DNA of 64,000 bases from Hemileia vastatrix (Eukaryota; Basidiomycota; Pucciniomycetes; Pucciniales; Zaghouaniaceae), in contig JASXTE010000017.1 of assembly GCA_030280995.1 (NCBI GenBank), forward strand, positions 23,264,498-23,328,497, written 5' to 3'. The position numbers were made by a program, and so were the translations under genes. Below are positions 22,081-31,760 of the stretch, piece by piece. Within the stretch, counting starts at the first letter, position 1, and the number at the start of each line of letters is the position of its first letter. The notes under the pieces are model-generated. The model was given only the letters and a program-made list of their open reading frames with translations, had not been told where the DNA came from and ran no database searches.

Positions 22081-23182
22081 TCATTGGATTAACTTTTGAC
22101 TGATCTGGAAAGAGCAACCAAAATGCGTGAAGTCTTGACAAGACTCCAAACCTGGAGGAGCCTTTGTGGTTTGGTGATTATCATAAGAAGAATTCCAAAC
22201 TGTTTCAATGATTCCATTTCCTAATCCAAAATCAATTATACATCTATGATCCGGGAAATATAATCCATGTCCTTTAATTTTTGCAGGTGATGGAATAGGT
22301 TGTCCAGTGATAGGATCAATATATGTTAAAATTCCATAAGTGAGGTAATTGGTATAATTTGAGTCGGTGTGAATTCAGTTATGAAATCCAGAATGAGTGA
22401 TTATAACATTTGAAAACATTAGATCATTACTAATATCTTCCCATTCAGAGTCACACCAATTTGGTATTCCAAATCTCGTAGCAACTTCATGATTTTTTTG
22501 AAAAGCTTTATTGAAGAGTTTTTTAAGTCAAAGAGCAAGAAATGAATTAAATGAAGGTAATGTATTCCATTTTTGAAAATCATTATCTAATTCAGCTTTA
22601 GATAAAGATCTGAGTAAAGAATATATGCCTATTTGAATTAAATTCAGTAAAATGATATTAAAAAATCCAGAAAAATTTTTAAACATACCAAGAGAAAAAC
22701 CTTTTTCAAATCCTGGTCTCCATCCAATTCCAATCATGATTCCACCCAACAAATTCTTATTCCTTAAAGATAAGCGAACCAAAGCCATTTGATAGAGTGT
22801 TATGATGAGATCACAGAGTTGATTAAATGATTCATCTTTTAAACCATTAAAAGAATGGTTTTCGTAAATAAGTTGAGGTTTGAAACTATTATTAATAACA
22901 GCTTTAACTTCATCACCTCCAGTTTCAGTTAAATAATGTATATTTTCAGGTAATGTTTTCGGATATTTTTTTTTTCAACTTTAGTTTTATAGTATTGATT
23001 TTTGAGATATGGCCAAATATTTGATCCAAGTGAATTTCTTTTTTTAAATTTCTTTTATATTGATACTGTTCATTTTTTGTCAATGTTTTAGATGATGATC
23101 GAAAAGAAGTTGAATTTGAAGATGATAATGAAGTTAAAGAAGATGAGAGTGAGGTAAGTGGTGAATCTGAAGTTAAAGACAT
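22081..23182 (-). pseudogene. Tet-like 2OG-Fe(II) dioxygenase, element 2
   Basis: Start at 23182 with a Ser/Thr-rich N-terminus (MSLTSDSPLTSL), then a basic stretch and FGHISKI. A frameshift lies in the A-run near 22970. The frame resumes with YENHSFNGLKDES and GGIMIGIGWRPGFEKG. A 60-bp GT-AG intron (22629-22688) sits at the same place as in elements 1 and 4. Exon 2 holds NVIITHSGFHN, IHTD (HxD pair), YGILTYIDPITGQP, GHGLYFPDHRCIIDFG, NGIIETVWNSS and FTHFGCSFQIS. Two further TGA stops (22528-22530; 22375-22377, just before the HxD) interrupt it. The gene is read in the same direction as the transposase, across the palindrome. Confidence 0.7.
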
Positions 23183-23406
23183 GTATTTTTCTACTTAAAA
23201 AGTTGTTACTTTTCAAACACCCAAAATTACACATTAAAAAAAACTCACTTAATTTAAAATAAAAAAATAAAAAATCCTCAAAAGACTAATAAGAATTTTT
23301 TTTATTTCACTTGAACTTGATGAATATTTTTCTCTAAAATTAAAAAAAAAAAAAAAAAAAAACAAAAAAAAAAAAAACAAAAAACTGTTAAATTTTTTTA
23401 TCACTT

Positions 23407-24000
23407 CCCCATTCCCCTAAATTCCCCTCTCCAAACCCCTCTCCCACCTCCCCAAAACCCTTGTAAAACCCCCCCTCCAACCCCCCCTCCAAATCCCCCT
23501 CAAAACCCCCCCAATACCTCCCTCTAAACCCCCCTAACCTCCCCTCCAACTTACTTAACGATTCGTTAGCGAATTGTTAAGTTAATGAACGAATTGCTGC
23601 AATCGTTCATTAAATTAACGATTTGTTACCAAATCGTTAAGTGATGTTTAAGGGGGGGTAGGAGGGATTTGAGGGTGGATTTGGGGGTGTTTTGAGGGGG
23701 ATAGGAGGGGGGTTAGAGGCGGATTTGGAGGGGATTTGGAGGGGGGATTTGGTGGATTTGGTGGGGGGATTTGGGGGATTTGGTGGGGGTGGAGTGGAAT
23801 GAGGGGAGGAAATGAGGAGACCAACAAGGGGGAGAAAGGGAGAGATGAGACCGAAGAGGGAGAGAAGGGAGGTTAGAGTGAGCCAAGGAGGGGGGAATAA
23901 GGCAGCCAAAGGGGGGGGAAGGGGGATGTATCCATTCCAAGGAGAGGGTAAAGGTGGGAAAAAGCCCAGGCCAAGGGGGGATAAAGAGAGAAAAGAGGGA
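23407..24000. repeat. Pyrimidine/purine giant palindrome, element 2
   Basis: A C-rich tract (23407-23548), an AT-rich inverted-repeat core (23549-23647) and a G-rich tract (to about 24000). Core arms are about 47 bp: ACTTAACGATTCGTTAGCGA on the left pairs with TACCAAATCGTTAAGT on the right, and the inner TTAATGAACGA pairs with TCGTTCATTAA, around a CTG loop. The core sequence is unrelated to that of element 1. A long A-run (23340-23390) lies beside it. Confidence 0.8.
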
Positions 24001-24127
24001 GAGAGAGAGAGAGAAAAAAAAAAGGTTAATTTTACCTATAAATTTAAAAACAACCACTTACAAAAAAAAACCAAAACCAAAAAACCAAAAAACCAAAAAA
24101 CCAAAAAAAAAAAATTAGCAAAAAATT

Positions 24128-24330
24128 AAGTAAAAAAATAAAATGACTTACCTGGAGAGATGAGTTGAGAAAAAAGAAATATAAGTGAAATTGATTGAGT
24201 GATGTAGGAAGAGAGGAGAAAATGGATATGAGTGAAGAAAAAAATGAGAGTGACTGAAAAAATATGCATTTGCTGAAAATATGTGATTTCATGTTGAGTT
24301 GATGAAAGAAAACACAGAGAGAAAAAAAAT
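24128..24330 (-). other. Conserved block with splice donor, element 2
   Basis: Minus-strand counterpart of 7310-7520: CTCAACATGAAATCACAT, then about 150 nt, then CATCTCTCCAGGTAAGTCAT. It could be an untranslated first exon of the Tet-like gene. Confidence 0.4.
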
Positions 24331-24436
24331 AAGACTTTAACAGCAAATTCAAAAACCAAAAAAATATGCAAAAAAATTTACCATTCTCAGTGAATAACAT
24401 ATGCAAATTGATCATTTGAAGAGAAAGAAAAAAAAA

Positions 24437-25702
24437 TTAAAATTGCGTTGAAAAATGTTGGAGTGTTATTGGAAGAATTTTTGCCCTTATACTAGTTGAT
24501 TGAGAAATAGAAGTGTTGGATATAGTCGGAGGTGAATCAACTTGTTCATCTTCATACAGCTCTAACCATTGATCTTTGAGGTCAGCAAGTAGGTTATGAA
24601 GTATAGTGCAACACAGAATCCAGTTGATCACCGCATCCATTTCAGATTTATTTCTAAGAGGACTTCTTAATTCCCTTAAACTAGAAAAACGGCCTTTCAA
24701 GATTCCAATAGAATGTTCAATATGTACTCTTGACTTTGCCAAATGATTGTTGAATTTGGCATTTTGACTGTCTTCTGAAGCTGCTCCCCAAAAAGCAGGA
24801 AGTACATACTTTCCATTCACATAAGCAGAATCTGCAAGAAGATACTGATCTTCATCAAAGAATTTTTCAGGTTCATTTGAAATTTGCATTCTTTGGAAGA
24901 TGTAGGAGTCATGACATGAGCCAGGATAGCCAGCGAAGAATGATATAAATTTTTTGTTTACATCACATATAAGCTGAAATTTAATTGAATATCTATAAAG
25001 AAGATATATTTGTTTGTGTTAGTTTCAAAGAGAATGAAAGGAGTTAAAAATAATCTACCTCTTTTTACAGTCAAAGTAATTGTTTCCACCTTGAGCAGGT
25101 TTCTGGCTCAAAGGAATAGTAGTACCATCAACAAAACCAATACATCCTGGGAAGCCCTCTGCTTGCATAACCTGAGATGATTCAAGTCGCTCTTCTTTTT
25201 TTGGCCAGGTGAGAAGTTGAGATTCCAAGGAGTTGATGGCAGTGATACATTGTTTGGTATAAGTGTTAACTGAACCATACCCTAAATCAAAGACATTTTA
25301 TAAACGTTTCAAAGCGGCTCCATTACCATTTGAACCCAAACGACATAGTGTGATGGCCAATTGAATTGAAGGATGTCGTTGTTCTTTTTGAGAATTATTG
25401 TGAAATATGGGATGATCTTGAATAAGCTCAAGCAATTTAAGGAAACATTCCTGAGAAGTCCTGAACAGCTGTCTAAAACTGGGCGTAGATAGGTTAAGAA
25501 GTGTTTGGATGGTGTACTTGGGGGTATGAAGTACTTGAGGCTTTCTGGGAAGAAGGTAACGTTTCGTGGCCATTTTTGATAAAAAGACAAAATCTTCTTC
25601 TAGATCAAAATCAGAATCAGAATCAGAGTCCAAGAGCAGTTCAAGAGCCATGAAAGTCATTGCTTTATGTAATTTATCACGATTTGAAAGTGAGGAAGGC
25701 AT
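24437..25702 (-). pseudogene. Harbinger-type DDE transposase, element 2 (one stop)
   Basis: Exons 25059-25702 and 24437-24992 (66-bp GT-AG intron) give 400 codons. The start (MPSSLSN) is supported by the same start in the copy at 57271. Order: acidic SDSDSDFDLEED near residue 30, FVFLSKMATKRYLLPRKPQ, a helical middle, GFVDGTTIPLSQKPA (first Asp), PGSCHDSYIFQRM (second Asp), LADSAYVNGKYVLPAF, then RVHIEHSIGILKGRF (Glu). All DDE residues are present. The only visible lesion is a TAA at 25298-25300, where the copy at 56819-57271 has GAA and element 1 has Glu. Confidence 0.85.
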
Positions 25703-25921
25703 AACTCTTATATGATATGATATGAAGATGTAAATGATGTACGATGTTTTGAGTTATGAAGTGTTATGCTGTGGAGTGATGCGTATGAATGGGATGATGC
25801 TGACAAATCAGTGAAATGGGACTTGATGGTGAAATCAGCACTTTTGGTTGAGAAAGTGCGGATTTGAGTGAAATAAGTGACTTTTTTCACTTTTGAAATC
25901 CACCAGTATTGGGGCTAGTGT

Positions 25922-25976
25922 GTTTTGGAAATCTGCACTTAGATAAGTGCGGATTTGCCAGAACTGACACCCCCTA
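25922..25976 (-). repeat. Right terminal inverted repeat, element 2
   Basis: GCACTTAGATAAGTGCGGATTTG followed by CCAGAACTGACACCCCCTA, the inverse of the left end, with the same internal hairpin. Confidence 0.85.
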
Positions 25977-25977
25977 A

Positions 25978-26400
25978 TATATGAGAAAAGGTATGAAATG
26001 TAATACTAAACAATAGAAGAGAGAAGAGGTGGAATAAGATATTATAGTGTATAAGGGTGAATTTATGAAATGCAATACTGAATAGTAGAAGGGAGAAGAG
26101 GTGAAATGAGATTGTAAATGATATATGAGGAAAGGAGCGAAATGTGATACTAAACGATAGAAGGGAGAAGAGGTGGAATAAGATTTTGAAAGTTATAAGG
26201 GTGAATCTATGAGATGCAATACTGAATAGTGGAAGGGAGAAGAGGTAGAATGAGATTGTAAACAATATATGAGGAAAGGTGTGAAATGTGATATTGAACA
26301 AAAGAAGATAGATGGGGTAGAATGTGATAGTAAACAATATAAAGGGTAATTTATGAAATGCAAAACTGAATGGTGGAAACAGGGGGAAGTCATGAATGGA
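25978..26400. repeat. 71-bp minisatellite
   Basis: Six head-to-tail units, about 71 bp each, carrying GAAATGYAATACTRAA and AGAAGGGAGAAGAGGT. Alternate units resemble each other more, so a dimeric unit of about 142 bp is likely. The array abuts the right end of element 2. The hydrophobic minus-strand frames here are by-products of the repeat. Confidence 0.75.
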
Positions 26401-26679
26401 ACTAAAAAAAATTGTGAGGTGTAAAGGGGAAAAATAAATTTAATTGGGCTCAGACAGGGTCACAACCTGAAACCAAAAAAACAACTAGACATCTAGTTCA
26501 CTGTTTTTTTCTCCTGTGTTAGGTGTGAGATTTCATTGTCAATCTGAACCTACTAAAACTCAACGATAAACTACATAGGCTAAAAGACTGAGTCTTTCAT
26601 CAACCTTTGAATTGATAAGTTTTACAAGCAATAAAAAAAAAGGTTTATTTTCTAGTGAAAGCGAGAGGCTTAAAAAATT

Positions 26680-26900
26680 AATATTGGTAAGATGGTTATC
26701 CCACAGAAGAAGGATGTGTTAAATTTACCAATCGGTGTCTGGAAAATTGTGTGTCCACTAATCTACACACCTGGATATGAATCCTGGCCCTACCGCCAGA
26801 AAAAAAAACCTGGGAGCTGCTAGCAGATGCCTATCCCTAATAGAACTATGGTAGTTCCTTTCGGGGAAGGCACCTGCTAGAAGGTGCCAGCATTTTTTTT
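26680..26900 (+). ncRNA. Possible tRNA-derived SINE
   Basis: TGGTAAGATGGTTA (26686-26699) resembles a pol III A box, and GGATATGAATCCTGG (26772-26786) resembles a B box with the spacing of a tRNA with a long variable arm. CCTACCGCCA follows. A body with GGAGCTGCTAGCAGATGCC, a near-inverse GGCACCTGCTAGAAGGTGCC and a T-run completes it. I could not fold a convincing cloverleaf. The rest of 26401-27280 shows no gene; a 31-nt T-run is at 27117-27147. Confidence 0.3.
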
Positions 26901-27115
26901 CCTGGTGCACAAAGTGGACATCCTTTCTAATCATCTACACTTCTCAAAATAAATCAGTAGCGAGTAAACAACCAAAATATGTAGATAGATGGATAGATAG
27001 ATAGAATTGGCCAAAAAAAGTGCACCAGCAGGTCCACCAACTTGATGTGGATTTTTGCTAATCCTCATCTTTTGGCACGCCATGTAAGACCTTCATTTTC
27101 ATTTTCATTTCATTG

Positions 27116-27147
<32 letters not shown>

Positions 27148-27280
27148 CCTTCACTCAAACCTGACTCAAAACCTTACTAAAACCATGTTACCATTTCAGA
27201 AACAAAGTCCAGATGTTTGAAAAAAGGTACGTGGGAAAAAGCTCATGTTCACGTTAACATTTACATTTTACGATTATAGG

Positions 27281-27777
27281 TCACTTTTCGCGTTCAATTT
27301 TAGACAACAGATGAGAGATTTTTTGACCAAGATTAGGTTGCCCTTTGGAATTGAGTTTTCTATATTTTGAATTTTGACGTTTCGCACCGTTTGACGGGTT
27401 CTTGTTATCGGTGGCAGACGGAGGACGATTGTCGGGTAATGGAAGACTCTGATGAGGGTGTTTAGATTTAGGGATAGGGTCAGAGCTGGAGGGAAGTGGG
27501 TTGAGAGACTGAGAAAGATTATTCTGAGGACAGGAAAAAGAAGGAGAAGGGAATTCAGAAGAAGAGTAGCCGGCAGATTTGAGTTCGTTTGCACGATTTT
27601 TTTTCCACTTGGCCTTGTGGATGAGGGAGAGTTTAATTTTCTTAGCTGTGGATATGGAGAGAAGGGAGTGTGAGTGGGGATGGAAAGATGATTAATTGGT
27701 CCGTTGACTGAGGGCTTGCCTTTGCCCAGATAGCGATGTTCAGAATGGGAGCGACGGCCGATGTGAAAGCCAGCCAT
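27281..27777 (-). CDS. FYV7: Fyv7-like rRNA-processing protein
   Basis: Nucleolar factor of the 40S pre-ribosome pathway, by family. Exons 27720-27777 and 27281-27645 encode 140 residues (yeast Fyv7 has about 150). The N-terminal GFHIGRRSHSEHRYLGKAKK leads into LSLIHKAKWKKNRANELKSA, aligning with the basic helix of Fyv7. A variable Ser/Pro-rich middle follows. The C-terminus KLNSKGQPNLGQKISHLLSK matches the family's GQP-hGxKIxxLLxKI signature. The intron has a GC donor (AAAG/GCAAGC) and an AG acceptor. Only this splice keeps the YLGK-AKK junction and the frame, and the unspliced frame gives a meaningless hydrophobic tail. The gene is divergent from eIF1, with starts 209 bp apart. Identification rests on remembered family motifs. 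Confidence 0.8.
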
Positions 27778-27985
27778 GGTGGGATTGGAACGAGCGTTCG
27801 GAAGATGAAGAAAGACATAGACATAACCCCTAGGGACATAGACATAGCACTTAAAGCGTTTCCCTTCATCGCTCTTTCTCGCCCACTTCGCCTTCATCTT
27901 CCATTTCTCCTCTTTTCTTCTTCTTCTTCCTTTTCCTCTCTGCCTTGCTCGTCTAAGTTCGTCCTCTGTGAACGATCATCGTTTC
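27778..27985. promoter_or_regulatory. Bidirectional promoter between FYV7 and eIF1
   Basis: 208 bp separate the two start codons, so both genes must use this interval. It is markedly richer in G+C and CpG than the surrounding transposon sequence. A pyrimidine-rich tract (27898-27957, CTTCTTCTTC) precedes the eIF1 start, as is common before fungal translation genes. No TATA box is obvious. Confidence 0.55.
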
Positions 27986-28590
27986 ATGTCCATTCAGAAC
28001 CTTACCAACCGCGGTCCGTCTCTCTTTTTTTTTTTTTCTATCTTTTCTCTTTCTTCCCTCCTTCTGCCCTTCTCACTCTTTTCTTTCTTAGATCCCTTCG
28101 CCGACGTCGGTGAAGAAACTTCCATCACTCAAAGTGCTTCAAAAGCTCCTGACAAAGTCCACATTCGTATCCAACAACGAAACGGGAGGAAAACTCTCAC
28201 TACCTTGCAAGGTCTCCCCCTAGAATATGATCCTTTGAAGTTTTTAAAAGCTTTCAAGAAAGATTTCGCATGTAATGGAACCCTGGTTCGTGACCAAGAG
28301 CTTGGTCAAGTCATTCAACTACAAGGAGATCAAAGAATTAAAGTCTCCAACATGTTGGTTGAAGCTGGAATTCGTTGAGTCTTTTTCTCTTCCTCCCCCT
28401 CCCCCTCCTCCTTTTTTTTAAAAAAAAAAAATATTAAAAAGAACTTACATTTTGTTGCTTTGTCGTTTTTGTTACTCTGTCATTTTCAGCAAAAGCCAAT
28501 ATCAAGGTTAATAATTCATTCATTCTTATCATCTTTCTGTTTAATTAACATCATGAACATTTTTTCTTTAAATAGATTCACGGTTTCTAG
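27986..28590 (+). CDS. SUI1: Translation initiation factor eIF1 (SUI1)
   Basis: eIF1 binds the 40S subunit near the P site and enforces AUG selection. Four exons, 27986-28013, 28092-28373, 28490-28506 and 28576-28590, all with GT-AG introns, give 113 residues, close to the usual 108-113. Landmarks: MSIQNLTNRDPFADVGE at the N-terminus (joined across intron 1), HIRIQQRNGRKTLTT, FKKDFACNGTLV, GQVIQLQGDQR, then LVEAGIPKANIKIHGF. The last nine residues come from exons of 17 and 15 nt, and without them the protein would stop at GIR. It is complete and undamaged, unlike the transposon genes around it. After 28590 to about 29050 I see only 3' flank. Confidence 0.95.
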
Positions 28591-29057
28591 TCCATATTCT
28601 CACATTTATGCTCCCGTTATCATTTATTCTTTTCTTTATTTTTCCTGTACTTTTTCATCCCTCCCCTTAGAGCATGTCAACAGCATTTTTTTGCCTCGTC
28701 TATGTGTTCAATCAAATAGATTACTAATTGTGTGGTGTCAATTGAAGTTGAAAGCAGTGATATTTTGGTGGATTGGGTGCTTTAATGTAACAAATTGCTT
28801 GTTTTTTTGTGAGAGCGTCGGTCTTATATACCTTGCGCAAGTCAATGAGAGAGTGGAAGTACCAGATCATGATATTCCATTACCATGGGTCCAATGGTTT
28901 GATTTAATTGGGTATTAGTTCCATTTATTAATTCAATCTAGATAACGCCATGAGAAAATACTCAAAGATAGTTTCTCATTGTGGAAACTGTTGCTCGGTA
29001 GCAGCCAAAAAAAACTACGAGAAAAATCCGGGCACACTGCGGCGGAAGCTGTTTAGA

Positions 29058-30530
29058 CACTATGCACCAAGTAAGATATCCCTGTTGGGGATATCCAGGG
29101 CGAGTTAAGGATATTTTAGGGAAGGACATAAGGTCAGAAAAATAAATGTAAGAAAAGTAAGTGCAAGAAAATAAGTGCGAGAAAAGTAAGTGTAAGAAAA
29201 ATCATTTGCAACCATGAGAAAAAAATTTGTTAAAAAACAGAAAAAAATAAAAAAGGAAATAAAAAATCACTCTTTGGAGAAAAAAAAATTAAAAAGCAAA
29301 ATTTCCCATGGTTGCAAGATATTTTTCTTACACTTATTTTTTCTCACATATTTTTTTTTTGCACATATTTTCCTTACACATATTTTTCTGACACATATTA
29401 TTCTATCCTTATGTCCCTCCCCAAAATATCCCCAACTCGCGCTGGATATCCCCATCAGGGATATCACACTTGGTGCGTAGTGGGATATTGCAGGCAGAGA
29501 CATAAGGATAGAAAAATATGTGTAAGAAAAATACGTGCGAGAAAATACGTGCAAGGAAAATATGAGCCAAAAAAATGTGAGAAAAATAAGTGTAAGAAAA
29601 ATATCTTGCACTCATGGGAAATTTTGTTTTTTAATTATTTTTTTTCTCTAGAAAATGGTTTTTTACTTCACTTTTGGTTTTTCTCTGTTATTTTAAAAAA
29701 AAATTTTGAAAAAAATAATTCTCATTGTTGCAAATGATTTTTCTTGCACTTACTTTTCTCGCACTTATTTTCCTTGCACTTACTTTTCATACATTTATTT
29801 TTCCGACCTTATGTCCCTCCCTAAAATATCCCCAAATCGCGCTAGATATCCCTATCAGGGATATCTTACTTGGTGCGTAGTGATAGGACATCTTGTTTTT
29901 TAACTTTTATTTTCCCCGAAAAAAATGATTTTTTATTTCGTTTTTCATTTTTTTCTGTGTTTTAACAATTTCTTTTTAAAAAAAAATTTCTCATGGTTGC
30001 AAATGATTTTTCTTACACTTACTTTCCTCACACATACTTTTCTTGTACGTACTTGTCTTACATTTATTTTTCTGACCTTATGTCCCTCCCTAAAATATCC
30101 TTAACTCGCGCTGGATATCCCCATCAGGGATATCTTACTTGGTCCGTAGTGTAAGGGAGTGACATAAGGATAGAAAAATATGTGTAAGAAAAATATGTGC
30201 AAGAAAAATATGTGTAAGGAAATTATGTGCAAAAAAAATATGTGAGAGAAATAAGTGTAAGAATAATATCTTGCAACCATGGGAAATTTTGTTTTTTAAT
30301 TTTTTTTTCTCCAAAGAGTGATTTTTTATTTCCTTTTTTATTTTTTTCTGTTTTTTAACAAATTTTTTTCTCATGGTTGCAAATGATTTTTCTTACACTT
30401 ACTTTTCTCGCACTTATTTTCTTGCACTTACTTTTCTTACATTTATTTTTCTGACCTTATGTCCTTCCCTAAAATATCCTTAACTCGCCCTGGATATCCC
30501 CAACAGGGATATCTTACTTGGTGCGTAGCG
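29058..30530. mobile_element. Fold-back / CACTA-ended inverted-repeat cluster
   Basis: Outer arms of about 270 bp (29058-29330 and 30262-30530) are near-perfect inverted repeats beginning CACTATGCACCAAGTAAG. Between them are further inverted ends with GGATATCCC and CTTGGTGCGTAGTG (29404-29495, 29807-29885, 30075-30160). All are built of the same AAAAATANGTGYAAGAAAAA tracts. This looks like several copies of one MITE nested or fused head to head. No coding sequence; the hydrophobic frames are by-products. No target duplication is visible. Confidence 0.7.
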
Positions 30531-30849
30531 CTACCGGATTTTGTCTCTTGGGAGAATGAACCTTATTTAAATTAATGCCTTGGGTACTTAATGACAAAAT
30601 GTGAATAGTCTAATGATCACCAATAGCACAGCTAGAACTAGAAGACTAGTCTTAGATATTCAAATTATCCAGAAGTTTTTACCTTGAAACTTTTTGACAA
30701 TAGCAAGTCAAGGTACAGCTAGACCAAGAAAGCTTTGTGAAAATACAAATTTTTTTACAACTTTTTGCATTTACCCGCACTACTTTTGGACACAACGTGA
30801 GCACGCAATGGACCAATTGATCATGTAAACAGCCATTCACAATATCTGT

Positions 30850-31760
30850 CAGGCTGAGTTCAAGTACAGAGATGTGAATAGCTTGAATAGTAAGTTTTTC
30901 AGAATATTTTCATGGTCCTATATGAATACTGCAGTGCAAATCAAATAAGTATTAAAATATAACTCAATATAAGGGTCTCAGTAATTTTAATCTCAATATT
31001 TATAAATGGGTTACAATCTTATAATTGGTAGAAAAATAGAGAATATAATTCAAATACTACTCAAAGACTTTAAAAGTACTAATGTAATGTATTGTAATTT
31101 TTATGGTTATATGTTTTTGATGTAATGATAAAGAATGTTGAAAATAAGACAAAAAAGCCATTGCTTTTATACCCAATAATCCTCCAATGTGTCCCCCTGA
31201 TTTACCAATCCTATACAGGGCCAATGATGCCTCAATCTAGCTAATACACCTGTCCATCAACCTAAGGAATGACCAATAATAAAGTTAGAATGGTATCACC
31301 TGCCAAAATCCTGAAGTAATAGGGATAATCCATCAAAATTAATGAATAAGAAAAAAAAAGAGTGTATGTGTGTAATTCCTTAAAATAAAAGACTAAAAAA
31401 AGAAAGAATAACACTAAATATTACACAATATTAAGGGTGATTAACAGTAGAAACTAATGGCTTAATTATTCCAAATTATCATGTGAAATCCCCATCCAAT
31501 TATGACCAATACTGACTGAAGAACCTCTGAGAAACCCAAAAAAGGACATGAGAAGTGGAGTAACTGAATTAAGTCCATGGCAGGCACTTGCACATGTAAA
31601 TCCTTCACTAATTTAGTCAAGTTTAAGTGTGGTAGTGAATTAAAGGCACCAATCTTGAGGCTGTTAACAAAATTAGTGCATATAATGACGTCAATGAACT
31701 TATAATTAAATTAGGACACTAAATAAGTGCCTGTTGCCTATTTTAGCATGTTTCCTCATG
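30850..31760 (+). repeat. Unclassified dispersed repeat, copy A
   Basis: About 910 bp, similar along its whole length to the inverse of 63058-63972. Shared landmarks are AGGCTGAGTTCAAGTACAGA, TATAACTCAATATAAGGGTC, AATAGGGATAATCCAT and GACACTAAATAAGTGCCTG. I see no intact gene. 30531-30849 and 31761-32632 contain nothing I can identify. Confidence 0.7.

Larger units (their letters stand above)
19607..25976. mobile_element. Harbinger/Tet element 2 (most complete copy)
   Basis: A 6.37-kb transposon with terminal inverted repeats: TAGGGGGTGTCAGTTCTGG at 19607 and its inverse ending at 25976. Inside each repeat is a hairpin built on AAATCCGCACTTA and TAAGTGCGGATTT (left copy 19627-19655). The GGGTGTCAG start recurs internally at 19723. 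Contents in order: SANT-like gene (+), short minisatellite, Tet-like gene (-), palindrome, conserved block, transposase (-). Flanks are A/T only (TTAT and ATAT), so a 3-bp target duplication cannot be confirmed. One stop in the transposase and two each in the other genes make it a recent but inactive copy. Confidence 0.85.

Noticed and set aside
19607..25976. Classification as a KDZ (Kyakuja-Dileera-Zisupton) element because of the Tet-like gene
   Set aside because: The transposase has the FDGTT...CHDS...EHAIGILKGRF layout of the Harbinger DDE_Tnp_4 family and is only about 400 residues; no KDZ transposase motifs are seen.
25939..26393. Hydrophobic minus-strand frames beside element 2
   Set aside because: They are by-products of the 71-bp minisatellite.
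27452..27673. Plus-strand frame and the hydrophobic minus-strand frame across the FYV7 locus
   Set aside because: Both are other-frame readings of the FYV7 exons; the spliced minus-strand product matches a known family and these do not.
28460..28918. 152-codon frame downstream of eIF1
   Set aside because: It overlaps the last two eIF1 exons in another frame and is rich in hydrophobic residues from T-rich 3' flank.
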